Source: Clostridiales bacterium (GTDB taxonomy: Bacteria > Bacillota > Clostridia > Lachnospirales > Lachnospiraceae). From it: 64,000 bases of DNA. Below the pieces are notes generated by a model that was given only the letters and a program-made list of their open reading frames with translations, was not told the DNA's origin and ran no database searches. The stretch spans positions 16,530-80,529 of the forward strand of contig JAHAFI010000011.1 in assembly GCA_018374355.1 (NCBI GenBank). Direction: 5' to 3'. This document shows, in pieces, positions 41,919-50,882 of the stretch. Position 1 is the first letter of the stretch, and each line of letters starts with the position of its first letter. A program made the position numbers and the translations under genes.

Positions 41919-42979
41919 TCCGGAACAGAGAGAAACACTATATCTGGCTTGAAAAAGAATGGAAGCTGAGACTGGCAATCAGTACCGGAATCCTTGCAGT
42001 CTTTTTTCTGGGGATGTGGATTACGGGTTTCGGAGAGAAGCATCCTGTTCTGCTTCTGGCAGGGGCGATTCTTTTGAATGGACTGTGGAATTATCTGGTT
42101 TACCGGAAGGAATACCGTAATTACAGGAAAATACAAAAATATCTGGAAGCATTTGAAGGGGGAAATTACGAGTATCACAGCGGCGAGGAGTTTATGAAGG
42201 CGGAAATCCGTTCCCAGATCATTGACCAACTGGAAAGGATGGGAAATGCCTTCGGAGTATTAAAGGGAAAACTGACTGCCGAGAAGGAGGAGACGAAAAA
42301 GCTGGCAACAGATATTTCCCATCAGTTGAAAACCCCTGTGGCGGCCCTTCAGGTGAGTATGGAACTGATTCAGGATGCGGAAACTACGGATGAAGAAAAG
42401 GAAGAGTTTCTGACAAGAAGCAGCCGGGAAATCCAGAAGCTGTCTGACCTTACGGAGGCTCTCACCCATCTGTCAAAACTGGAACTGGGAATGATTCAGC
42501 TAAATCCCAAAGACGGAAGTTTAAAGGAGACGCTGGTGCGGGCGGTAAACGGAGTTTTCCTGAAAGCAAATGAGAAACAGATAGAAATAGAGATGGAAGA
42601 TTTTCAGGATTTGATTCTGTGTCATGACTCACGGTGGACAGCGGAGGCCTTTTCCAATGTGATCGACAATGCGATAAAGTATTCGCCGCCGGGAAGCAGA
42701 GTGCAGATCCGTGTGGAGCCACGGATTTCCTATGTGATCGTGGAGATTGAGGATCAGGGAATCGGAATCTCCAAAGAGGAATACCCGGAGATTTTCAAGC
42801 GTTTCTACCGGGGAAAGAACCGCTGGGTGGAACAGTCAGAGGGCGCAGGAGTAGGACTGTATCTGGTACGAAAGATTCTGGAGGGACAGGGAGGCAGTGT
42901 ACGCGCCATTCCTGCTTTGGACAAAGGAACGATATTTCAGATGATGATTCAGAAGAAAGGTTATGAACCTGTAAAATGA
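41891..42979 (+). CDS. Intramembrane-sensing-type histidine kinase
   Basis: The 362-residue kinase has two membrane spans (about 27-44 and 53-69) with only a short extracellular link. That is the arrangement of BceS/VraS-like intramembrane sensors, which depend on a partner transporter. DHp contains His144 (DISHQLKTPV); the ATPase domain shows N-, G1- and G2-boxes (NVIDNAIKYS, EDQGIGI, GAGVGLYLV). Translation starts at GTG inside the regulator gene, with GGGGGA about 10 nt upstream. Confidence 0.88.
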   Translation: MDDRSIEKIIRNREKHYIWLEKEWKLRLAISTGILAVFFLGMWITGFGEKHPVLLLAGAILLNGLWNYLVYRKEYRNYRKIQKYLEAFEGGNYEYHSGEEFMKAEIRSQIIDQLERMGNAFGVLKGKLTAEKEETKKLATDISHQLKTPVAALQVSMELIQDAETTDEEKEEFLTRSSREIQKLSDLTEALTHLSKLELGMIQLNPKDGSLKETLVRAVNGVFLKANEKQIEIEMEDFQDLILCHDSRWTAEAFSNVIDNAIKYSPPGSRVQIRVEPRISYVIVEIEDQGIGISKEEYPEIFKRFYRGKNRWVEQSEGAGVGLYLVRKILEGQGGSVRAIPALDKGTIFQMMIQKKGYEPVK

Positions 42980-43030
42980 GCAGGATCATAACCTTTTATC
43001 TTGCGTTTGAAAAATAACAAAACTGTTATT

Positions 43031-43048
43031 CTTTCTGATAGCTTTCTG
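43031..43048 (+). promoter_or_regulatory. Candidate response-regulator site before the ABC genes
   Basis: CTTTCTG occurs at 43031-43037 and 43042-43048, an 11-bp direct repeat as used by OmpR-family dimers. Downstream are weak -10 candidates (TAGGAT 43063, TATAGT 43074) without a good -35, consistent with an activated promoter. Confidence 0.5.
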
Positions 43049-43124
43049 TAAGAAAGGAAGTGTAGGATAGAGTTATAGTAAATGTTCAGAAACGAGTTCT
43101 AAAACAGGAAGGAAGGTAAGCAGA

Positions 43125-43793
43125 ATGAAAGCAATTTTAGAGACAGAGGATCTGGTAAAATATTACGGAGATGGGGAAAATCAGGTGAAAGCCATAGACC
43201 ATACAAGCCTGAAAGTGGAAAGGGGAGAATTTGTGGCGGTGGTGGGACGGTCCGGCAGCGGGAAATCCACATTTCTGCATATGCTGGGCGGATTGGACAG
43301 ACCGGACAGCGGAAAAGTATATATTGAGGGAAAAGATATTTTTACACTGAAGGATGAGCAGCTTGCAGTGTTCCGCAGAAGGAAAATCGGATTTGTTTTT
43401 CAGGATTACAATCTGATGCCTGCGCTGAACGTATGGGAAAATATTGTGCTCCCCATTGGACTGGACGGCAAAAAAGTAAATAAAGAATTTGTGATGGATA
43501 TTATCAAAAGCATCGGTATGGAGGATAAGCTGCACGCAACACCCAGTATGCTCTCCGGCGGACAGAAGCAGCGGGTGGCGATCGCCCGGGCGCTGGCCTC
43601 CCGCCCGGCACTGATCCTTGCTGACGAGCCTACAGGAAATCTGGATTCCAAAACAGAGATGGAAGTGATTTCTATTTTGAAAAACTGTGTGAGCAAATAC
43701 GGGCAGACGCTGATTATGATTACCCATGATGAGACCATTGCCCAGATGGCGGATCGGGTGATCATCATTGAGGATGGCAAGGTGGTGAGATAA
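43125..43793 (+). CDS. ABC transporter ATP-binding protein (MacB/BceA/LolD type)
   Basis: The 222-residue ATPase has Walker A GRSGSGKST (41-49), Q-loop FVFQDYNL, signature LSGGQKQRVAIARAL, Walker B LILADEPTGNLD and the H-loop ITHDE. It ends directly at the permease start, so the two are co-translated. Family members energise antimicrobial-peptide or lipoprotein handling rather than bulk uptake. Preceded by a two-component system that probably induces it. Confidence 0.92.
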   Translation: MKAILETEDLVKYYGDGENQVKAIDHTSLKVERGEFVAVVGRSGSGKSTFLHMLGGLDRPDSGKVYIEGKDIFTLKDEQLAVFRRRKIGFVFQDYNLMPALNVWENIVLPIGLDGKKVNKEFVMDIIKSIGMEDKLHATPSMLSGGQKQRVAIARALASRPALILADEPTGNLDSKTEMEVISILKNCVSKYGQTLIMITHDETIAQMADRVIIIEDGKVVR

Positions 43794-46271
43794 ATGAATA
43801 TTATTACAAAAACAGCAATTACCAATCTGAAAAGAAATAAAAGCAGGAACATTTTGATTGGGATCGCTATTTTTCTGACGACCCTGCTGCTTACCACTGT
43901 GCCTACAGTTCTGTTTGATATGATGGATCTGCAGTTTGCGTCTATCCGGGATATCTACCCCACATGGCATGCCATGTTCAGCGGGGTGGATCAAGAAACG
44001 GCGGAAAAGCTGAAAAAGGATGAGAAGCTGTCAGAGGTTGGAATCCGGGAGGATGTGGGAAAAATAGTCTGTGACGATCCGGATATTTTTATCGGCATGT
44101 ATTGGTTTGATGAAAATGCTGCCCGTGCCAACCGGATGGAGATAGAAGGAGAGATGCCTGAAAAAGAGGATGAGATTGTGGTTTCCAGAGAATATCTGAA
44201 GCTTCTGGGACTGGAGGCTGCGATTGGAAGCCGGGTAACTCTGGATTTTCAGCCGGCGCTGCAAAGCGGACTGGGCATGGAGGAGACGAAAGAATTTACA
44301 ATCACAGGTTTTATGCCGGTTAGCAAAGAAGCCGTGGAGGCGGGAAGCTTTACAGCTTTTGTCGGAGAAGACTTTGCAGATCAGATTATTTCTGCGGAAG
44401 ATCACAAGTACCGGGTATATTTTCAGGTGGCAGAGACGAACGGGATGACTACGGATGCCATAAGAGAGACGTTTCGGGGCATTGGGGAAAACTATGGGAT
44501 TGAAGAAGGCAATGTTGTGGAAAACAGCGATCTTTTGTCAGCGATGTATGTGGACCCGGCTATGTATCTGGGCGTGGTGATGCTGATGACGCTGATTATT
44601 CTGGCAGGTGTACTGACAATTTACAGCATTTACTATGTCTCCATGATGGATAAGGTGCAGGAATACGGAAAATTGCGGGCTATCGGGGCGACCAGACGGC
44701 AGATCCGCCAGCTTGTATTCAGGGAAGGATTTGCGGCAGCGGCAGTGGCGATTCCGGCAGGAATTATCTGCGGAACTGCGTCCGGCATCCTGATTTTGAA
44801 AGGAATGGTAAATTCTGAGATTAATGGGGAAAATCCCATCGTGATGAACATGAAGAAGGTGATGGAAGCCTCTGAGGTCTCTCTGATAAAACCGTGGATT
44901 TTTGCGCTTGCGGCGGGAGTTGCTCTTGTGACGGTATATCTGGCCCTTTTAAGACCCATGAGTGTGGCAGGGAAAATTTCTGCAATCGAGGCTATCCGGT
45001 ATCGGGGAGCGCAGGAAAAAAGGAAGAAGAACAGAAAGAGAAAAGGCTGGGAGTCTTTGAATACCGGAAAACTGATGATGTCAAATCTGGGAAGAAACCG
45101 GAAACGGACAGTGATGACCATCGGTACACTGGGAACCACAGGGATTTTCTTCATGGTTGTGGCGACGGTGCTCAACTGCATGAAGCCACAGGTGCTCACA
45201 GCAGATACCATTCGGGGAGATATTTCCATTTCTTTGGATGCATGGAGTAATGATATGATGCATCCGGAGCGGGAAATTCAGAATATCCAGCAGAATAATC
45301 CGTTGAACGAGGAGAGAAAGCAGCAGATTCTGTCCATAGACGGGGTAAGCGGAGTGGAAGTTATGTTGTCTGCGGGAGCATTTCTCGAGGAAATGAAAGA
45401 AGAAGACGGGAGCGATCTGGAAACAGGAGTTACCGGATTGGGAGAAAAGGCCATGGAGGAACTGGAAAGGTATGTGGTGGAAGGCTCCCTGAAAGATCCG
45501 GCGCTGTATGACGGCAGCGGAATTATTCTGGGAGAAGGCTATGTTACCAAATATTTAGATATTGCCATCGGTGACACCCTGCATTTGAGGCTCAGAGATG
45601 GAAATGAGATGGTGGAGAGAGAATTTAAAATCGCGGCGTATGTCGAGGCTCCTAATAGCCTGATGGGTTCCAGTTTCATGATTCCATCAGAGGCTCTTCA
45701 GAAGATGTGTAAAACGGATCTGTCAGAAACGTTCAATATTACAGTGTCCGGAAAGGAAAAAGAGGTATCTGAAAAAATCGAAGAACTTTTTGGAAAGGAA
45801 GAATTTGTAGAAATTCTTACCTACAGTAAAGTGTATGAAGATTCCCGGAGAGCGGTGGGATATTTTAGGTATGCAGGTTATGGCTTACTGTTTGTATTTG
45901 GAATCATCGGGCTTTTGAATCTGGTAAATACCATGATCAACAGCGTCTATGTGAGACGGCGGGAGCTGGGGATGCTTCAGGCTATCGGGATGTCCGAAAA
46001 ACAAACAGTGAGAATGCTTCAGATGGAGGGTGTGTTTTATACGGCGGGAACGTTGGTTTTATCCATGGGACTGGGAAGCATCGCAGGCTACGGCTGCTTT
46101 CTGTGGGCAAAAAAACAGGGAATGTTTGCCATAAGAACCTATTCCTATCCGGTGGTTCCGGCGCTGGTTCTGGCGGCCGTGGTGCTGGGGGTGCAGCTTT
46201 TGATCACATATCTGGTAAACCGGAACTTTAAAAAGGCAAGTCTGATTGAACGGATCCGGTTTTCGGAGTAA
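43794..46271 (+). CDS. FtsX/MacB-type ABC transporter permease
   Basis: The 825-residue permease has a first span at about 17-37, a large extracytoplasmic domain (about 40-255), three spans (about 260-390), another span (about 440-460), a second large external domain (about 465-685), and three final spans ending near 815. Both halves have an FtsX-like block (KLRAIGATRRQIRQ and MLQAIGMSEKQTVR). This duplicated layout is typical of Gram-positive antimicrobial-peptide or lipid-extruding transporters; it differs from BceB, which has one large external loop. Confidence 0.88.
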   Translation: MNIITKTAITNLKRNKSRNILIGIAIFLTTLLLTTVPTVLFDMMDLQFASIRDIYPTWHAMFSGVDQETAEKLKKDEKLSEVGIREDVGKIVCDDPDIFIGMYWFDENAARANRMEIEGEMPEKEDEIVVSREYLKLLGLEAAIGSRVTLDFQPALQSGLGMEETKEFTITGFMPVSKEAVEAGSFTAFVGEDFADQIISAEDHKYRVYFQVAETNGMTTDAIRETFRGIGENYGIEEGNVVENSDLLSAMYVDPAMYLGVVMLMTLIILAGVLTIYSIYYVSMMDKVQEYGKLRAIGATRRQIRQLVFREGFAAAAVAIPAGIICGTASGILILKGMVNSEINGENPIVMNMKKVMEASEVSLIKPWIFALAAGVALVTVYLALLRPMSVAGKISAIEAIRYRGAQEKRKKNRKRKGWESLNTGKLMMSNLGRNRKRTVMTIGTLGTTGIFFMVVATVLNCMKPQVLTADTIRGDISISLDAWSNDMMHPEREIQNIQQNNPLNEERKQQILSIDGVSGVEVMLSAGAFLEEMKEEDGSDLETGVTGLGEKAMEELERYVVEGSLKDPALYDGSGIILGEGYVTKYLDIAIGDTLHLRLRDGNEMVEREFKIAAYVEAPNSLMGSSFMIPSEALQKMCKTDLSETFNITVSGKEKEVSEKIEELFGKEEFVEILTYSKVYEDSRRAVGYFRYAGYGLLFVFGIIGLLNLVNTMINSVYVRRRELGMLQAIGMSEKQTVRMLQMEGVFYTAGTLVLSMGLGSIAGYGCFLWAKKQGMFAIRTYSYPVVPALVLAAVVLGVQLLITYLVNRNFKKASLIERIRFSE

Positions 46272-46310
46272 GTCTCCGCGGATTGCAGAGATATATTATA
46301 AAAAATAAGC

Positions 46311-46355
46311 AGGGGATTCCTCAAGTCGGTTGTGACGGCTTTGGAATCCCCTTTT
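46311..46355. terminator. Bidirectional terminator after the ABC permease
   Basis: AGGGGATTCC/GGAATCCCC with inner pairings; followed by TTTT on the plus strand and by TTATTTTTTAT beyond the stem on the minus strand, where it serves the 65-residue gene. Confidence 0.82.
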
Positions 46356-46369
46356 ACATTTTAAAAAGT

Positions 46370-46567
46370 CTATTGACGGTATGCCACAAGAATTACCTGT
46401 TCTCCGGTCTCATCGGAAAGCTCCTGTTCCAGCCGGGAAAGCTTCCTGCAGCAGGAATCATTGAGATCAGCGAAAGTATCTTCCAATGCGAGCTGCTGTG
46501 CTGCTTTTTCTGCGGCTGATTTGCAGGAAAGAGGAAGTTCTGTGACGGTTGAATGGATATCTGACAT
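46370..46567 (-). CDS. Small hypothetical protein (65 aa)
   Basis: The reading frame from ATG 46567 has an excellent AAAGGAG box eight nt upstream and ends at a terminator, supporting expression. The protein is soluble and mostly helical (EKAAQQLALEDTFADLND), has three cysteines including a CC pair, and ends ETGEQVILVAYRQ. I do not recognise a family. It is divergent from the macro-ARH gene, with 414 bp between their starts. Confidence 0.6.
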   Translation of the reverse strand: MSDIHSTVTELPLSCKSAAEKAAQQLALEDTFADLNDSCCRKLSRLEQELSDETGEQVILVAYRQ

Positions 46568-46591
46568 ATTGAAAAGCTCCTTTTTTGATGC

Positions 46592-46615
46592 CCCGTTGGT
46601 TGCAGCGGGTTTTTT
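46592..46615 (+). terminator. GC-rich hairpin with T tract in the 5' region of the 65-aa gene
   Basis: CCCGTTG/CAGCGGG (one G-U pair) with a GTTG loop is followed by TTTTTT on the plus strand. No plus-strand gene is nearby upstream, so it may be a back-up terminator, the end of an antisense RNA, or a structure in the minus-strand leader. Bases 46616-46981 hold no clear gene; a weak TTGTGT-N17-CATACT promoter (46740-46768) may serve the macro-ARH gene. Confidence 0.35.
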
Positions 46616-46981
46616 GACTTCTGCGAGTAACGAGCCGGGGATATACTTGATACCTTCGGCTTGTACTCTTATTATGAAGAAAAACAGCAAAGAATATTCC
46701 CCGGGGATTTTGAAAAAAAGATAAATATAAAAATTTTTCTTGTGTTTCTTATATTACAGTGCCATACTGATTACATCGAAGCACAATGTACCGAAGCGTT
46801 TAAAAAGCTGATGACACTATGGATGTCATATCAAAAAGTATATGTGTGATGACCGAAACTGGCCGCTGCATTCTATTATGTCTCAGAAAGGGGCACATGA
46901 ACCTGACGCTTATATCAACGCATGGGGGAGGCAAAAGAATGTGAAAAATGCAAAACGAAAATCAGAAAGGGGACAGGAACA

Positions 46982-49105
46982 GTGAAAATCAAGATTATAC
47001 TGGGAGATATTACAAAAATCAAATGTGACATCATTGTGAATCCGACAGACAGGAAACTATCGGGCGGAGGCGGCGTGGACGGAGCTATTCAGAAGGCAGC
47101 CGGAGAAAAATACCATGCAGAAAAATGTCAGATCCTAAAAAGCGAAGCCTTTGATCTGAAGCAGAAGCCGTGGGTATCATCCGGAGGGAATCTTTTGGCA
47201 GGAAATATTATACATATCTGTGCACCCGGATGGAAGGGCGGAGAGCAGGGAGAGAAGAAAGAACTGGAAGCATGCTATCAAAGTGCGCTCGAGGCGGCAG
47301 AAGATGTGAAATGTGGAGCAACAGAGAGGGGAAGAAGAGTAGTGGCATTTCCATCTATTGCCACGGGGGCGAATGGATTTCCGGTGAAAATTGCAGCAAA
47401 AATTGCTCTGGCTTCGGTAAATCAATTTCTTTTTGAAAGTTGGAACAGAAAAACAGATACGGTTTTGTTTGTATGCTCAAGTGAAGAGAACCGTCAGATT
47501 TATCAGCAGGTGTACGAATGGATATTCGGGAAAGGAATTCCGTCAGCACATAGAATCCGCGGGTCAATGCTGGGAGGTGCAATCGGTGATGCCATGGGAT
47601 ATCCGATAGAATTTGTCAGAAATAATATTCCCCATATGAAAGATTATCAACTGAAAGATGGAAAAGCGCTGATTTCCGATGATACACAGATGATGCTGTT
47701 TACGGCCTGTGGTCTGATGGCCGGACACACAAGAGCGATGATGCGCGGGATATCGGGAGAAGCCTGGATGTATATTGAAATTGCCTATAAGGAATGGCTG
47801 GATACCCAGAAGAGACCCTTTGATAAAAAATCACTTGAAAATCGGGAATGGAAAGACGGATTAAGCTGGATTAGTTATATTCCGGAGCTGTATTCCCGGA
47901 GAGCGCCGGGAAACACTTGCCTGAGTGCTTTGGAACTAAGCAAAAAAGGAAGAAAAATTTCCAGTGAAAATCCGGTCAATCACAGCAAGGGCTGCGGCGG
48001 CGTCATGCGGGTCGCTCCCATTCCCCTTTATATGGCGGCGCATCGTATAAGAGAGAAAACGTATGTAGTGAAGGTCTGCTGTGAAGCAGCGGCTCTAACC
48101 CACGGACATCCGCTGGGCTGGCTGTCAGCAGGGGCGCTGGGATGCCTTCTTTACGACATTATGGAAAATTTTTCGCTGAGCTATGCAGTAGAAGACACGA
48201 TAGAGTTTATGCAGGAGCATTACGGAAACTATCCTGAGACGGAAAGGCTTACAGAACTTCTGAACGCTGCAGTATGTGCCGCAGATATCCGGAGAAAGCA
48301 CGGTGTTGAGTATGCCATGGGTGAACCGGAGTGTGAGTGCCTTGGCGAGGGCTGGGTAGGAGAGGAAGCGCTGGCAATCGGCCTTTACGGTGCGCTGGCA
48401 GCGGTAAACAGGGGATTTGAGGACTGTATACTAAACTCAGTTACCCATAAAGGGGACTCGGATTCTACAGGCATGATTGCGGGAAATATTTACGGTGCAT
48501 ATTTTGGTGATCGTGAAATTCCGGAAAAGTGGCTGGGTCCGCTGGAACATAGAAAAATACTGGAGGAAATTTCTGCAGATATGGCGCAGGGCTGCCGTAT
48601 CGCAGAATACGAAAATTACCGGGATATTCCATGGGCAATGAAATATGGAAAATACGTTCCATGTCAGAAAACATCGGAGGCTTTTACTAAGTTTTGGTAC
48701 GGAGAAGTGGGAGACGGAATACAGCATATAACAGTGCCCCGCGCGCAGTTTGTTCCAAAAGAAAATGGTGGGTTTAGAATTCTGACAACGGAAGTGTCGT
48801 ATTGGCTGGAAGAAGGAAAAATATGGCATGAGAATGCTGAAGAGCCGGATGGCTGGATAAAATTTGAAAAAACACCGTACGGATGGTATCAAGGATTCTC
48901 CTTCCACCTGATCTATGATCCCTGTTATTCAAAGATTTATATTTTAAACAGCGATATGGCAAGAATGGGTGGGAATCCATGGATTGGGGAAATCACCAGA
49001 AACTGTATGGAAGTGGGAAGTCCAATCCAGATTACGCTGACAGAGGATATCGAGCTGGCTGTGGAGATGATGATTTCGTCAGAAGAATTTCCATACGAGA
49101 TTTAA
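46982..49105 (+). CDS. Macrodomain-ADP-ribosylglycohydrolase fusion protein
   Basis: The roughly 707-residue protein joins two ADP-ribose-directed domains. Residues 1-175 are a macrodomain (GDITKIKCDIIVNPTD, then SGGGGVDGAI; FPSIATGANGFP). The usual NAAN is NPTD here. Residues about 188-530 are an ARH/DraG-type hydrolase (GGAIGDAMG, SDDTQMMLF, THGHPLGWLSAG, and the metal site KGDSDSTG with Asp492). The last 175 residues (aromatic-rich) are unassigned. It should remove ADP-ribose from proteins or other targets. GTG 46982 has AAAGGGG upstream; an ATG at 46922 lacks a ribosome binding site. Confidence 0.85.
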   Translation: MKIKIILGDITKIKCDIIVNPTDRKLSGGGGVDGAIQKAAGEKYHAEKCQILKSEAFDLKQKPWVSSGGNLLAGNIIHICAPGWKGGEQGEKKELEACYQSALEAAEDVKCGATERGRRVVAFPSIATGANGFPVKIAAKIALASVNQFLFESWNRKTDTVLFVCSSEENRQIYQQVYEWIFGKGIPSAHRIRGSMLGGAIGDAMGYPIEFVRNNIPHMKDYQLKDGKALISDDTQMMLFTACGLMAGHTRAMMRGISGEAWMYIEIAYKEWLDTQKRPFDKKSLENREWKDGLSWISYIPELYSRRAPGNTCLSALELSKKGRKISSENPVNHSKGCGGVMRVAPIPLYMAAHRIREKTYVVKVCCEAAALTHGHPLGWLSAGALGCLLYDIMENFSLSYAVEDTIEFMQEHYGNYPETERLTELLNAAVCAADIRRKHGVEYAMGEPECECLGEGWVGEEALAIGLYGALAAVNRGFEDCILNSVTHKGDSDSTGMIAGNIYGAYFGDREIPEKWLGPLEHRKILEEISADMAQGCRIAEYENYRDIPWAMKYGKYVPCQKTSEAFTKFWYGEVGDGIQHITVPRAQFVPKENGGFRILTTEVSYWLEEGKIWHENAEEPDGWIKFEKTPYGWYQGFSFHLIYDPCYSKIYILNSDMARMGGNPWIGEITRNCMEVGSPIQITLTEDIELAVEMMISSEEFPYEI

Positions 49106-49143
49106 TCGCGTGCCTGATAAAATGAAAAACTGGAGAGAAAATC

Positions 49144-50190
49144 ATGAGTTTAAGTACACTTTGCTACATAGAAAAAGACGGAAAATACCTGATGCTTCAC
49201 CGCACTGTCAAAGAAAATGATGTAAATAAAGACAAATGGATCGGCGTAGGCGGTCACTTTGAAGCACAGGAAAGCCCGGAGGAATGCCTGCTCCGTGAAG
49301 TCTGGGAGGAAACAGGATACCGCCTGACTTCATGGAAGTATCGTGGAATCGTCACCTTTGTATACGGCGAGGATACCATTGAATACATGTCCCTCTACAC
49401 AGCCGACGGATTTACGGGAGAGCCCCACCCTTGTGATGAGGGAGAACTGGAATGGGTGGATAAGGAGCAGGTGCTGCATCTGAATATCTGGGAGGGAGAC
49501 AAGATTTTCTTCCGGCTGCTGGAAGAAGAGAAGGAGTTCTTTTCCCTGAAACTGGTATATAATCTGCAGGATGTATTGACATCGGCGGCTTTAAACGGAA
49601 AGCCATTGGAGCTGTTTGATGTTCTGCATATGGATGGAACAAAGACCGGAATTGTACGGGAACGGGAGCTTGTCCACAGAGACGGAAGTCCCCATGCAAC
49701 CTCCCACGTCTGGATCGTAAGGGAAAATCAGAAAAGCGGCTATGATGTTCTGCTCCAAAAGCGCAGCGCATGCAAAGACTCCAATCCCGGATGCTATGAT
49801 ATCTCGTCGGCAGGCCATGTCCCGGCTGGAGATGAATATCTGCCCTCTGCGGTTCGGGAACTGGAAGAGGAGCTGGGAATTGCCGCATTGCCGGAGCAGC
49901 TTCATTTTGCAGGAATCCATCAGGGCGGATTTTCGGATGTTTTTTATGGAAAGCCCTTTGTTGATTATGAGATCAGCGCCGTGTACGTGTATCGGGAACC
50001 TATAGAGGCAGAGAAACTGAAGATTCAGGAAAGTGAAGTGGAGGAGGTCATCTGGATGGATTATGAGGAATGCAGACAGAGGATTGAGGACAACACGCTG
50101 AAAAACTGTATTTACCCGGATGAATTTGAAATGCTTGGGAAATATCTGCGATCAGAAAAACGTTTCGCGGAATATTGCGGTGAACAGTAA
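49144..50190 (+). CDS. Tandem NUDIX hydrolase
   Basis: The 348-residue protein contains two NUDIX domains. The first (1 to about 140, MutT-like) has a full box GHFEAQE..REVWEETGY. The second (about 160-345, IDI/YfcD-like) has GHVPAGD..RELEEELGI, with Asp for the first Glu. NUDIX enzymes split X-linked nucleoside diphosphates, including ADP-ribose and oxidised nucleotides. It starts 38 bp after the macro-ARH gene on the same strand, so degradation of released ADP-ribose is one possibility; dNTP sanitation (nrdG and dut follow) is another. Confidence 0.87.
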   Translation: MSLSTLCYIEKDGKYLMLHRTVKENDVNKDKWIGVGGHFEAQESPEECLLREVWEETGYRLTSWKYRGIVTFVYGEDTIEYMSLYTADGFTGEPHPCDEGELEWVDKEQVLHLNIWEGDKIFFRLLEEEKEFFSLKLVYNLQDVLTSAALNGKPLELFDVLHMDGTKTGIVRERELVHRDGSPHATSHVWIVRENQKSGYDVLLQKRSACKDSNPGCYDISSAGHVPAGDEYLPSAVRELEEELGIAALPEQLHFAGIHQGGFSDVFYGKPFVDYEISAVYVYREPIEAEKLKIQESEVEEVIWMDYEECRQRIEDNTLKNCIYPDEFEMLGKYLRSEKRFAEYCGEQ

Positions 50191-50271
50191 TACGCGAAAA
50201 CACTTTTGGGAATACTGCCAGCGAAGAGCAGGTGAAAAATTTCATCGGATAAAATCCGGCATATTTGCCAG

Positions 50272-50300
50272 TGGACATTCCGGCATGCATCCAGTATAAT
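50272..50300 (+). promoter_or_regulatory. Promoter of nrdG-dut
   Basis: TGGACA (50272-50277), 17-bp spacer and TATAAT (50295-50300). Confidence 0.75.
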
Positions 50301-50383
50301 ATGAAGATGTGACGCCATTGCCCGGAAAAGTTTTTTTGTACAATGGCATTGGATGGGAATTGGAAAGGAAGCTGATTTTATAC

Positions 50384-50872
50384 ATGAGATATCATAATAT
50401 TACGAAGGACGATATGCTGAACGGCGATGGTCTGCGGGTAGTTTTGTGGGTGGCTGGGTGCAGCCACGGCTGTAAGGGCTGTCAAAATCCTATGACTTGG
50501 GATCCGGAAGGCGGAATTCCTTTTGAAGAAAAAGACAAAGAAGAGATTTTCCAGCAGTTGGAAAAATCCTATGTGGAAGGAATCACCTTCAGTGGCGGCG
50601 ATCCGCTGCACGAAAAAAATATCAGGGCCGTGACGGCTCTTGCAAAGGAAATCCGGGAAAAATATCCCCGAAAGACCATCTGGCTTTACACAGGTTATCT
50701 CTGGGAGCAGATAAGCAAATGGGAAGTCGTCAGGTATCTGGATGTGGTCGTGGACGGAAAATTCGACCTCGCCACAAGAGATGTAAGCCTGAAATGGAAG
50801 GGAAGTCCCAACCAGAGAGTAATCAATGTCCAGAAATCTCTGGAGCTGGGGCTCGTTGTACTGCACGCATAG
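50384..50872 (+). CDS. nrdG: Anaerobic ribonucleotide reductase activating protein
   Basis: The 162-residue radical-SAM activase installs the glycyl radical on NrdD. The FeS-binding cysteines are Cys26, Cys30 and Cys33 (CSHGCKGC), followed by QNP and the SAM motif FSGGDPL. The ATG at 50384 matches the normal family N terminus (RYHNITKDD), with AAGGAAG upstream at a long spacing. nrdD is not adjacent, unlike the usual arrangement, so it must lie elsewhere. dut follows after 10 bp. Confidence 0.92.
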   Translation: MRYHNITKDDMLNGDGLRVVLWVAGCSHGCKGCQNPMTWDPEGGIPFEEKDKEEIFQQLEKSYVEGITFSGGDPLHEKNIRAVTALAKEIREKYPRKTIWLYTGYLWEQISKWEVVRYLDVVVDGKFDLATRDVSLKWKGSPNQRVINVQKSLELGLVVLHA

Positions 50873-50882
50873 GAGGAAAATC

